From Nevskiales bacterium (GTDB lineage: Bacteria > Pseudomonadota > Gammaproteobacteria > Nevskiales > Nevskiaceae): 6,408 nucleotides of DNA. The notes beneath the pieces are model-generated. The model saw only the letters and a program-made list of their open reading frames with translations, had not been told where the DNA came from and made no database searches. The DNA is taken from positions 1 through 6,408 of the forward strand of contig JAKEEJ010000050.1 of assembly GCA_022616655.1 (NCBI GenBank), read 5' to 3'. Below are positions 1 to 6,407 of the stretch, piece after piece; the stretch's first letter is position 1, and each line of letters starts with the position of its first letter. Both the position numbers and the translations under genes were made by a program.

Positions 1-641
1 GGACGGATAAATTCATCAATGGCCCGGAAGGTCTCGAACACTGAAAAGTTGTTGTACAGGGCCCGCATCTGTCCCTTGCGATTGTACAACCGGTGCATGT
101 AGTCAAAAAATTCCGGGTCATCGGGTGGAATTTTTCCGAATTGTGAGCGCAGGATCTTGTCCGTCTCCTTTCTCGGCAGTCCAAAGCGATCCACCCAGAA
201 CGAAAGCAGATTGCGCAGCCAGTGATGCCGGGAGAAGAGCCGGTAGAGTTTTCCCACCGGTCCGGCCAGCAGGTTCTGCTCGGAATCCACGTTGAACAGA
301 ACCAGCCGGCGCACCTTGTCGGGCTGCTGCGCGGCATAGGCCAGTGACATCGCGGAACCCATGCAGTTGCCGACCAGCGTCACCGGCGCCAGGTTCAGGG
401 TGTCCACCAGCGTCCCAACGACCTCCACGTACAACGGCAGCGTGTAATCCACGCGTGGCTTGTCCGACTCGCCGGAGCCGAGAAGATCGGGGGCAATGAC
501 GCGGTGTGACTTCGAAAAGTACGCAATCTGGTGATCCCAGATGCGGTGATCGGTACCACCGTTGTGCAAGAAAACCAGCGGCGGACCCGTGCCGGCTTCG
601 AGATAACGGATCCGATGCCCTTTGAACTGGAACTCTTTCAC
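1..641 (-). CDS. Alpha/beta hydrolase with cysteine at the nucleophile elbow, C-terminus cut by window edge
   Basis: The first 213 residues of an alpha/beta hydrolase run off the left edge. Residues 22-29 (LVFLHNGG) form the strand and oxyanion-hole loop. Residues 50-62 (APDLLGSGESDKP) match the turn conserved in the epoxide hydrolase, haloalkane dehalogenase and C-C hydrolase group. The nucleophile elbow, residues 91-95, is GNCMG, so the nucleophile would be Cys93 rather than Ser or Asp. From about residue 119 a cap domain rich in basic and aromatic residues begins. The catalytic acid and histidine would lie in the missing part. No signal peptide is seen, so it is probably cytoplasmic or membrane-associated. 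The start is the GTG at 641, because an in-frame TGA lies two codons upstream, an AAGGGG Shine-Dalgarno lies 6 bases upstream, and the sequence is family-like from its first residues. It follows the membrane-protein gene by 3 bases, so translational coupling is likely. Family-known Cys nucleophiles occur in dienelactone hydrolases and PHA synthases, but the sequence does not otherwise look like either. The substrate is unknown. Confidence 0.9.
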   Translation of the reverse strand, partial: MKEFQFKGHRIRYLEAGTGPPLVFLHNGGTDHRIWDHQIAYFSKSHRVIAPDLLGSGESDKPRVDYTLPLYVEVVGTLVDTLNLAPVTLVGNCMGSAMSLAYAAQQPDKVRRLVLFNVDSEQNLLAGPVGKLYRLFSRHHWLRNLLSFWVDRFGLPRKETDKILRSQFGKIPPDDPEFFDYMHRLYNRKGQMRALYNNFSVFETFRAIDEFIR

Positions 642-644
642 GGT

Positions 645-1424
645 TCACCCCTTTTGCTTGAGCAAGCCCAGCAGATACGGCACCCCGAAGTAATGAATCT
701 TGGAGCCGGCGACCTCGTACAGATGCGAGTAGAGCATCAGCAACACCTGCGTGGGCATCGCCGCGGCGACGAACTGACCCTCAGGATTTTGGACGGCGAT
801 GTAGCGTGCGCCCAGCAGGTGCAGCGGCTCGAAGATCAGCACAGTATAAATCACCACGCCCAGATACCACCAGCCCAGGTACCGTAACCCTGCACGGCCT
901 TTGAGAAACAGCAGCGGCACGAGGACGCTCGCCATCGTGGCTATTGCGATAGCCGACAGAATCAGCGCGGTCTGGGAGAACATCGGTCGCGGCGATGTGA
1001 TCGGATGGCCGGAAGCCACATAACCGATCACACTCGCGGACACAGCCATCAGCGCACAGATCGCCAGGTACGCCCGCCATTTCGCTTTATCGCCTCGAGA
1101 AACGAAGCACAGGTCGGCAAACCAGAACCCCATCATGCACAGCGTTCCGCCTTCGGTCATTCCCTGCAAAAGAACGGCCAGGCTCTGGGGCGGCGTTACC
1201 CCGAACACCGACAGGCTGAAGCCTTTGCCGCGCATCCCCACGGACTGCAGGATGATTTCGAGCGCGGTATGAAAGAAAACGCCGCTGGCGAACGCGATCA
1301 GATAGCGTTGATCCCGCCTCCGGCTCGCATAGTAAATCGCCACGCCAAGCACGATGACCGTGAGAACCAGGCGCATCTCGTAATACCCGGCATGATCAAA
1401 AGATCGGACAAGAAAGAAGTTCAT
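645..1424 (-). CDS. Polytopic membrane protein of unknown function (259 aa)
   Basis: I do not recognise the family. The protein has about seven hydrophobic segments, near residues 17-33, 41-63, 82-108, 117-137, 150-174, 181-204 and a weaker one at 216-234. Basic residues cluster between segments 1 and 2 (RRRDQR, 35-40), suggesting that loop is cytoplasmic by the positive-inside rule. Ionisable residues lie within or at the edges of the hydrophobic segments: His52 and Glu56, Glu91, Asp104, Glu199 and His202, His234 and Glu237. These could form a metal site, a proton path or a membrane-embedded active site, but no known motif is complete. The start is the ATG at 1424, which overlaps the stop of the carboxylesterase gene as ATGA. 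A GTG at 1460 is open in the same frame but would overlap the previous gene by 40 bases. A weak GAGG lies 10 bases before the ATG. The stop is followed, in the same frame and after one codon, by the start of the Cys-type hydrolase. Confidence 0.85.
   Translation of the reverse strand: MNFFLVRSFDHAGYYEMRLVLTVIVLGVAIYYASRRRDQRYLIAFASGVFFHTALEIILQSVGMRGKGFSLSVFGVTPPQSLAVLLQGMTEGGTLCMMGFWFADLCFVSRGDKAKWRAYLAICALMAVSASVIGYVASGHPITSPRPMFSQTALILSAIAIATMASVLVPLLFLKGRAGLRYLGWWYLGVVIYTVLIFEPLHLLGARYIAVQNPEGQFVAAAMPTQVLLMLYSHLYEVAGSKIHYFGVPYLLGLLKQKG
648..653 (-). promoter_or_regulatory. Shine-Dalgarno sequence deciding the GTG start at 641
   Basis: AAGGGG lies inside the last codons of the membrane-protein gene and ends 6 bases before the GTG at 641. 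It supports that GTG over the GTG at 648, which would sit directly against it and opens a different frame without homology to hydrolases. Confidence 0.65.
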
Positions 1425-3127
1425 TTCCAGTAAGCCTCGTTGGAACGGTGGGTACGCCACTTCGATTCGATTCTGCTGAACAGATCCAGCACCTTTTGAT
1501 CGAGCGGCGACCCGACTTTGATCGGATCATCCAGCTCCAGGTACGGGTTGGTTTTCACATTATAGGCGGGCCAATGAGGCAATCCTTCGACATTCGGGTT
1601 TCCCGTTCTTGCAAACTGCGCCCAGTACGCGCTGACGGACTGCGCCAGGCGCCGGTCCGTGTCGTCGAACAGGTCGGAGGTGAGATCGGGGATGAGACTG
1701 AACGTGGAGCGGTAAGCGTCAGGGTTGCCGAAGACGTAAGGGATTTCCAGCGCGTGGAACGCTCCGTCATAGGCGCGCGCACCGGGCGGAACACGCGTGA
1801 ACACATAGAGATAGGAGTCGGTTTTCGCCCGCTGCATGTCGCGTGCGTAACTTCTGGCCGGGGCGGCAAAACTGGCAGAATTCATAATGCTGCGGGCCGC
1901 GTGCACGCGTTCGTTCGTATCCTTGATCGGGAAGGTCGACATCACTCGTGTCGAATGCTCTTTGTTGGGAAACAGGCCACGAACCCAGCTTTCAAATACT
2001 CCGGCGGTCTGGGCGGACAGCGTCTTGCGCATCTGCACGGCGACTTCATTGGCATTGAACCCAATCAGGAGCGGAACCGCGTGTTGCTTCCCCGCCTCAA
2101 ACAACACTCCGGGATCGTCCGGGATCGCCCACCCATCAACGGCAAACAGAATGGGCCAGAATCGGGGGCGCAAACCGCCATAAAGCGCCATGGTGTCGGT
2201 GCGCGCCAGCAGGGATTCGGCGCTTTTGGCCCGCAGCGCCGCCACGGGATCGGTCGTCTGGTCACCGACCAGTTTCCAGGCCAGGCGTTCGCCGTTTTCT
2301 TCCATTGACGGCAGGCCGTACCACGATTCACGCAGATGCGGGTTGGTCGCTTCGGCAAAACTTTCCGAGATGGCACGATGGAAAAGTCCTTTGGCGAGCG
2401 GCGAGATCATCAGATGGATCACGCTGACCGCCCCCGCCGACTCGCCGAAAATTGTGACGCGGCCGGGATCGCCGCCAAAGGAGGCGATGTTGCGCTGTAC
2501 CCATTCGAGTGCAGCGATCTGGTCCAGCAGTCCGTAATTGCCCGAGACCCCGTGCGGGGATTCCCGTGAGAGCTGGGGATGGGCAAGGAACCCGAAGACC
2601 CCTAACCGGTAATTGAGAGTCACCACCACCACACCCTGACGCGCCAGGGCCTCTGCGTCGTACAGCGAGCCGGCGCCGAAAATCAGCCCGCCGCCGAAAA
2701 TCCAGACCATGACCGGAAGTTTGTCGCCACTTTTCCTGGCCGGCGTCCAGACGTTGAGATAGAGGCAGTCTTCGCTCGTTTTCTCAGGCCCGGGGAAAGT
2801 CCCCAGACCTTTCTGCATGCAGCCGGGTCCGTATTCGGTGGCATTCCTTACGCCCGTCCAGGGCTTGACCGGTTGCGGCGGTTTCCAGCGCCGCTCACCG
2901 ACCGGCGGAGCGGCAAAGGGGACGCCCTTGTAAATTCTGACGTCGCCCTGAGTGCGGGCCCACCCGCCCGAGAGCACCCCCGACTCAATCTCAATCCGGT
3001 CACCGATTGTGGCCTCGGGTTTGCCCCCCATGGCCCACGCCCCGTTCGTCAACGGCGTGACGGCCAGCAACAGCGCGCCGGCCACTCGCCGTTTCAGAAC
3101 CATCCCCGTCCTGAGGCGGGCGTTCAC
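1421..3127 (-). CDS. Exported type-B carboxylesterase (568 aa)
   Basis: This is a full-length member of the carboxylesterase/cholinesterase family, which hydrolyses carboxylic esters. Landmarks in order are YKGVPFAAPP (66-75), the second family signature EDCLYLNVW (119-127), the oxyanion loop FGGG (144-147), the nucleophile elbow GESAG with Ser230, the acid Glu361 in GFNANE, and His458 in FHALEIPYVFG. The Ser-Glu-His triad is complete. Cys103 and Cys121 match the first conserved disulfide of the family, consistent with an oxidising compartment. The N-terminus has a basic stretch, a hydrophobic core (about 15-24) and a likely cut after AWA (30-32), so the enzyme is probably exported by Sec. 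The oddity is Phe144 where the family nearly always has His (HGGG). The start is GTG at 3127 with GAGGGG 6 bases upstream; the ATG at 3103 is a real alternative and gives a more typical short leader. The gene lies 10 bases after the previous one and overlaps the next by ATGA. The natural substrate cannot be inferred. Confidence 0.95.
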   Translation of the reverse strand: MNARLRTGMVLKRRVAGALLLAVTPLTNGAWAMGGKPEATIGDRIEIESGVLSGGWARTQGDVRIYKGVPFAAPPVGERRWKPPQPVKPWTGVRNATEYGPGCMQKGLGTFPGPEKTSEDCLYLNVWTPARKSGDKLPVMVWIFGGGLIFGAGSLYDAEALARQGVVVVTLNYRLGVFGFLAHPQLSRESPHGVSGNYGLLDQIAALEWVQRNIASFGGDPGRVTIFGESAGAVSVIHLMISPLAKGLFHRAISESFAEATNPHLRESWYGLPSMEENGERLAWKLVGDQTTDPVAALRAKSAESLLARTDTMALYGGLRPRFWPILFAVDGWAIPDDPGVLFEAGKQHAVPLLIGFNANEVAVQMRKTLSAQTAGVFESWVRGLFPNKEHSTRVMSTFPIKDTNERVHAARSIMNSASFAAPARSYARDMQRAKTDSYLYVFTRVPPGARAYDGAFHALEIPYVFGNPDAYRSTFSLIPDLTSDLFDDTDRRLAQSVSAYWAQFARTGNPNVEGLPHWPAYNVKTNPYLELDDPIKVGSPLDQKVLDLFSRIESKWRTHRSNEAYWK

Positions 3128-3133
3128 TTCATT

Positions 3134-3139
3134 CCCCTC
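3134..3139 (-). promoter_or_regulatory. Shine-Dalgarno sequence for the carboxylesterase, overlapping the preceding stop codon
   Basis: GAGGGG lies 6 bases before the GTG at 3127 and shares two bases with the TGA of the upstream serine-hydrolase gene. This implies that ribosomes finishing that gene can reinitiate here. A nearer ATG at 3132 is followed after one codon by TGA, so it cannot be the start. Confidence 0.65.
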
Positions 3140-4409
3140 AGGTGCGGGCTGAATCTAAGGCGGCACGGGCCGCGGCCACGGATTCCAGCGTCGCCAGATC
3201 GTAGACCGCCTTGATCCCCATGCGAGTCTGTGTGAAGAAGAGGCCAATCAGCCCGCGCCCGAAATCAATCCAGCTGCACACACCGAACATGCCGCCATCA
3301 ATGACCAGAATTGACTCCCCTTTTTCATCCCGCTCCATCAGGGCGACGCCGAGCCCATAGCCCTTCTGGTCACGGTAAGGCGATTTCTTGACGGGAACAT
3401 TCCCGGCCTGGTCTTTGCAGATTTCCCGCACCGACGCTTCGGAGAGAACGCGCCGGGCACCGAATTGACCGCCGTGCACGATCATGGACAGAAACTTCGC
3501 ATAGTCGTCGAGCGTGGAGCGCAACCCACCGCCGACGATCGTGATGCCGTCTGCGCCTTCGTTCAGTGCATTGCTCGGCATCAATTCAAATCCACCGCCC
3601 AGCTTTTTCGGTGCGTAGCGCTTGGCCACACGGCGCCGCTGTTCCCCCTGCGGATAAAAACTGGTGTCTTTCATTTCCAGCGGGTCCAGAATCCGCTTTT
3701 GCAGAAAAGCCCGGTACGGCTTGCCCGTCACCTTCTCGATGATGGCTCCGGTGACCGTCATGCCTTCGTTGCTGTACGCATACTGGGTGCCGGGCAAAGC
3801 CACCAACTGAGGGGCCCCATTGGCGTAGGCGCTCACGGAGTCGAACAGGCTCATATTCGGCTTGTTCAGAACCTTGAACTCAAGGCCCGGAGGAAATGCG
3901 TGCGTCTGCGACCAGCACTGCCTGATGGTCGGGTTGCCTTTCTGGTTCGATCCCTTTACGGGAATATCCCTCAAGCCCGGCAGGTATTTGCCCACGGGGT
4001 CGTCCAGTGAAATGAGGCCCTCTTCGACGGCCGTCATGAGTCCGGCGGCGGTGATCCACTTGGTCGCGGAGGCCAGGTGGCAAATCGTGTCGGTCTGCAT
4101 CGGTTTTTTGTTTTCAATGTCGGCCCAGCCAAACGCTTCCTTGAAGAGCACCCGGTCCTGGTGCATCAGCAGCATCGAAGCGCAGGGCACCTTCTCGCGG
4201 TCCACTGCGCCTTGAAGCAGTTGCCTCAACGCGGTGAAGTCATGAGCAGCGGCCGCTTTCCGATCCACCGTCAGTGCGAACGGGACCGCTGCTTTCGGAC
4301 CGGCCGCTTCCGCCGCTCCGAGTCTTTGCCAGGGGCTTGCTGCAAGGCCCAGCGTCGCGCCCACGCCCAATAACGCCTGTCGCCGGGTCATCTTTTGTAT
4401 GGAACTCAT
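3138..4409 (-). CDS. Serine beta-lactamase-fold hydrolase (EstB/class C-like) with Tat-type leader (423 aa)
   Basis: This is a member of the beta-lactamase/transpeptidase-like serine hydrolases, which in bacteria include EstB-type esterases, class C beta-lactamases, D-aminopeptidases and 6-aminohexanoate-dimer hydrolase. The SxxK motif is SATK, giving Ser114 as nucleophile and Lys117 as base. The second motif is YSN (212-214), followed by the usual EGMTVTGAIIEKVTG helix. The third motif, normally K/H-T/S-G or HxG, reads DGG (371-373) in the segment IDGGMFGVCSW. The N-terminus carries TRRQALL (8-14), close to the twin-arginine consensus, then a hydrophobic run and an Ala-rich stretch with a plausible cut near residues 33-36. 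The enzyme is probably folded in the cytoplasm and exported by Tat. The start at ATG 4409 has AGGAG 9 bases upstream. The length is normal for the family. It resembles the truncated gene at 5553-6407 at many points, so the two are probably diverged duplicates. Esterase is likelier than beta-lactamase or peptidase, but the motifs do not settle it. Confidence 0.93.
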   Translation of the reverse strand: MSSIQKMTRRQALLGVGATLGLAASPWQRLGAAEAAGPKAAVPFALTVDRKAAAAHDFTALRQLLQGAVDREKVPCASMLLMHQDRVLFKEAFGWADIENKKPMQTDTICHLASATKWITAAGLMTAVEEGLISLDDPVGKYLPGLRDIPVKGSNQKGNPTIRQCWSQTHAFPPGLEFKVLNKPNMSLFDSVSAYANGAPQLVALPGTQYAYSNEGMTVTGAIIEKVTGKPYRAFLQKRILDPLEMKDTSFYPQGEQRRRVAKRYAPKKLGGGFELMPSNALNEGADGITIVGGGLRSTLDDYAKFLSMIVHGGQFGARRVLSEASVREICKDQAGNVPVKKSPYRDQKGYGLGVALMERDEKGESILVIDGGMFGVCSWIDFGRGLIGLFFTQTRMGIKAVYDLATLESVAAARAALDSART

Positions 4410-4418
4410 AGGGGTTTT

Positions 4419-4423
4419 CTCCT
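4419..4423 (-). promoter_or_regulatory. Shine-Dalgarno sequence of the Tat-exported serine hydrolase
   Basis: AGGAG lies 9 bases before the ATG at 4409. It favours that start over the in-frame ATG at 4391 (Met7), which would keep the twin-arginine motif but has no good ribosome site. Confidence 0.6.
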
Positions 4424-4425
4424 GT

Positions 4426-4442
4426 TTTCAGGTGACCTGAAA
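4426..4442. repeat. Perfect 17-base palindrome, possible operator or mRNA hairpin
   Basis: On the minus strand it reads TTTCAGGTCACCTGAAA: two 8-base arms around a single central base, with no mismatch. It ends two bases from the AGGAG ribosome site. Its symmetry and length fit a site for a dimeric DNA-binding regulator. In RNA it could fold into a 7-base-pair stem with a three-base loop beside the ribosome site. There is no T-run, so it is not an intrinsic terminator. The binding protein, if any, is unknown. Confidence 0.55.
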
Positions 4443-4488
4443 GAATGCCACCGGCCCGCCATCCGCGAAACTGGATGCTTGCAGGCTC

Positions 4489-5532
4489 TTATTTCCACTG
4501 GACGTCCATCTCTCCGCCGGTATGGTGGTCTGGCCTGGCGGAGCGCAGCCAGATCTTGGCTGCATCATTGTCTTTGATGTAGGCGTCGAGAAAGGCGAGC
4601 GTCATCATTTCAATCCAGGCGTAATGCCGCGGATCATGCTTGGGCTCCTTCCGGGGAATCAGGGGATTCTCGGTATTCTGGCCTGTATAGGTAAGGTGGG
4701 TGGCACGCTCAATGATCACGTTGTATTTGTCGCCCGGCTTCAGGTGTTCATAGGCCTCATTGCGCCAGGTGTAGTCCTGACCCCGGCTGCCCCCATCGAG
4801 TGTTCCCGTCATGGTCATGAGCGGCAGGCTGATCGTGTCCCAGGAGTGCTTATGGGTACCGAAAAGACGGTCCTCGATGCCCTGGGTTCCCATCGCGATG
4901 GCGGCCTTGAATCGCCCGTCAGGCATGGAGAACGCGGCGTTACCCTCATAACTGAAGACCAGGCCTGCTGCCGTCATGGTGGTATAAGCGCCGTAGGAGT
5001 GACCGGTCATGGCGATTCTTTTGGCGTCAATCCGGCCCTCCAGCACAGGGTGCCCATGGCCCCCGGCGAGGATCTTGTCAAGAACGAACCGCACATCCCC
5101 GACGCGCAGGACGACATTCTTCCGCTGCTTGATGGCTTCCGTCAGGGCGGCCGGACCCACGACGTCCGGACCGCTTCCCGGATGATTAAACGTCACGACC
5201 ACATAACCGTGGCTTGCCCACGCCCGTCCGAGATACGAGTAGCCTTTATAAGAGCCCCCGAGTCCCGGCGAGAACAACACCAGCGGGAGCGGCCCCAGCA
5301 TGTCCTTGGGCGAATAGACGAGGGTGTTGATCGTCCGTCCGCGTGAGCCGTCTTGCCAAACGATTTCCTCGACGGTGAATGGCACGGGTCCGACAGCCGC
5401 TGTGTAGCTTGTGTCCGCGGGTTCACGCTTCTGGCTTGCGCACACAGGGCCAAAGGTGCCGGTTATAAGCACAAGAAGGCCGAGGCAAAGCGCGAGCTCA
5501 CCCAGCGGGACGAAGTTTTTCAGGTTTTGCAT
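4489..5532 (-). CDS. Exported dienelactone-hydrolase/PAF-acetylhydrolase-like alpha/beta hydrolase (347 aa)
   Basis: This resembles the predicted dienelactone hydrolase group, related to platelet-activating-factor acetylhydrolases and, more distantly, to bacterial polyester hydrolases. Landmarks are the oxyanion segment LVLFSPGLGG (84-93), the following strand and loop VVVTFNHPGSG (111-121), the nucleophile elbow GHSYG (177-181) with Ser179, the probable acid Asp246 in GTLDGG, and the probable base His279 in RATHLTYTG. The triad is therefore complete by inspection. The first 33 residues have one lysine, a hydrophobic run LALCLGLLVLI (13-23) and a likely cut after VCA (30-32), so it is probably exported by Sec; Cys31 is not in a good lipobox. 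Many relatives have FSHG where this one has FSPG. The start at ATG 5532 is chosen because GAGGGG lies 7 bases upstream; the GTG at 5556 is in frame but poorly served. The gene follows the preceding one by 20 bases and is followed by the 79-base gap. Ester hydrolysis is likely; the substrate is unknown. Confidence 0.92.
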   Translation of the reverse strand: MQNLKNFVPLGELALCLGLLVLITGTFGPVCASQKREPADTSYTAAVGPVPFTVEEIVWQDGSRGRTINTLVYSPKDMLGPLPLVLFSPGLGGSYKGYSYLGRAWASHGYVVVTFNHPGSGPDVVGPAALTEAIKQRKNVVLRVGDVRFVLDKILAGGHGHPVLEGRIDAKRIAMTGHSYGAYTTMTAAGLVFSYEGNAAFSMPDGRFKAAIAMGTQGIEDRLFGTHKHSWDTISLPLMTMTGTLDGGSRGQDYTWRNEAYEHLKPGDKYNVIIERATHLTYTGQNTENPLIPRKEPKHDPRHYAWIEMMTLAFLDAYIKDNDAAKIWLRSARPDHHTGGEMDVQWK

Positions 5533-5539
5533 TTCATAT

Positions 5540-5545
5540 CCCCTC
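5540..5545 (-). promoter_or_regulatory. Shine-Dalgarno sequence deciding the ATG start at 5532
   Basis: GAGGGG lies 7 bases before the ATG at 5532. The competing in-frame GTG at 5556 overlaps the upstream stop as GTGA but has no comparable ribosome site, and it would put eight polar residues ahead of the signal peptide. Confidence 0.65.
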
Positions 5546-5552
5546 GGTCTGT

Positions 5553-6407
5553 TCACGGCTTCATCGCATTGAGGATCGAGGACAATTCGTAGTAGAGGTG
5601 CTTGCTCTTGGTCAGTTTGTCTTTAAGCAGAAGAAAGCCGCCGTACCCCGCCTGTGTGTGGATCCACGGAACGGCCCCATACGCACCGGCGCAGCTGAAT
5701 TGTACCGGTCTCTTTTTTTCATCAAGCCCGTCAATCCACCAGGTGAGGCCGTAGGCATAATTGTTGTGGAGGGGCGTGAAAGGAGCCCCTTGAGACTGGT
5801 CCTTCTGCATCTCGGCCACCGAGGTTTCGGACAGCACCCGGCGACCCTTGTACACCCCGCGGGTCAGATACATCTGCAGCAGATTGCCGTAGTCCTGCAG
5901 CGCGCAACTGCCGCCGCCGCCCACCCGGGGATTTTTATTCTTCGCAGTACCGTAGTTGAACGTTTTCATCTCCAGCGGACCGGTGACGCGCTGCTCGAAC
6001 AGGGTCGCCCAGTTCTGGCCCGTTGCAACTTCTGCAATCCGCCCCATGAGGTGATAGGAGACGGCGGGTTGATAGTTTTGTTTGGAGCCGGGAGGAAATT
6101 GAACGGTATCCTCCCGGGCGATGATGTTGACGCATTCCTCCAGTGTCATGCCGTTGCCATCCCGCTGCTCCGGCATGGGAATGCACTGGTGGCTGAACGG
6201 CAGACCGTGGGTCTGGGCCATCAGCTGACGAACCGTGATCGCTCCGCGCACCGTGCCGAATTTGGGCAGGTATTTCCGGACAGGGTCGTCCAGCGCAATC
6301 AACTGGTCGTCCACCAGGGACATCATGGCCGTGGCCGAGGCGATCTTCGTCGCCGAGGCCAGCAAATGGGCCGTCTCGGTCGTGTCGGCACCGAAGGCTT
6401 TTTTGTA
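5553..6407 (-). CDS. Second serine beta-lactamase-fold hydrolase, N-terminus cut by window edge
   Basis: The frame is open to the window end, beginning at YKKAFGADTTETAHLLASATK. Compared with its paralogue at 3138-4409, roughly 90 N-terminal residues including any leader are missing. The nucleophile motif SATK is intact (Ser codon at 6356-6354). Matching landmarks include LDDPVRKYLP, VRQLMAQTHG, GPLEMK and GRRVLSETSVAEMQKDQ. The second motif reads YQP (6074-6066) where the family has Y-x-N and the paralogue has YSN. The third motif segment reads FSCAGAYGAVPWI, with CAG (5693-5685) where HxG or K-T-G is usual. Serine and lysine remain, so acylation is still possible, but activity may be altered or lost. 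The TTG at 6365 lies inside the SxxK region and is not the true start. The stop is 20 bases before the next gene. Probable roles are esterase or peptidase-like hydrolase of the EstB/class C group; a catalytically weak member is also possible. Confidence 0.9.
   Translation of the reverse strand, partial: YKKAFGADTTETAHLLASATKIASATAMMSLVDDQLIALDDPVRKYLPKFGTVRGAITVRQLMAQTHGLPFSHQCIPMPEQRDGNGMTLEECVNIIAREDTVQFPPGSKQNYQPAVSYHLMGRIAEVATGQNWATLFEQRVTGPLEMKTFNYGTAKNKNPRVGGGGSCALQDYGNLLQMYLTRGVYKGRRVLSETSVAEMQKDQSQGAPFTPLHNNYAYGLTWWIDGLDEKKRPVQFSCAGAYGAVPWIHTQAGYGGFLLLKDKLTKSKHLYYELSSILNAMKP

Larger units (their letters stand above)
4410..4488. other. 79-base intergenic gap, the only appreciable gap in the window
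   Basis: This gap separates the dienelactone-hydrolase-like gene from the Tat-exported serine hydrolase. It contains a Shine-Dalgarno sequence, a perfect 17-base palindrome and a weak 5-base-pair inverted repeat at 4460-4477 without a following T-run. I see no convincing -35/-10 pair, so a separate promoter here remains possible but unsupported. Confidence 0.7.

Noticed and set aside
118..648. A 176-codon minus-strand frame starting at GTG 648
   Set aside because: It is out of frame with the clear alpha/beta hydrolase starting at 641, and its sequence is low-complexity Arg/Gly/Ala without motifs.
1458..1460. GTG 1460 as the start of the membrane protein
   Set aside because: It would overlap the carboxylesterase by 40 bases, while ATG 1424 gives a classical ATGA overlap and a normal membrane-protein N-terminus.
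1448..2308. A 286-codon open frame on the plus strand
   Set aside because: It lies wholly opposite the carboxylesterase, whose motifs are unmistakable. Its translation is rich in Arg, Gly and His with no recognisable domain, as expected from the antisense of a GC-rich gene.
3138..4409. Assignment as an antibiotic-resistance beta-lactamase
   Set aside because: SxxK and YxN are shared by the whole superfamily. The third motif is DGG rather than KTG, and the neighbours are esterases, so resistance is not supported.
4460..4477. CATCC/GGATG inverted repeat as a transcription terminator
   Set aside because: The stem is only five base pairs with an eight-base loop and no T-run on either strand.
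4489..5532. Assignment as a polyester-degrading cutinase or PET hydrolase
   Set aside because: The fold and GHSxG elbow are shared with many esterases, and no feature specific to polyester hydrolases is visible.
6363..6365. TTG as the start of the serine hydrolase at the right edge
   Set aside because: It lies three codons before the SxxK serine, and the frame stays open to the window end with family-like sequence.
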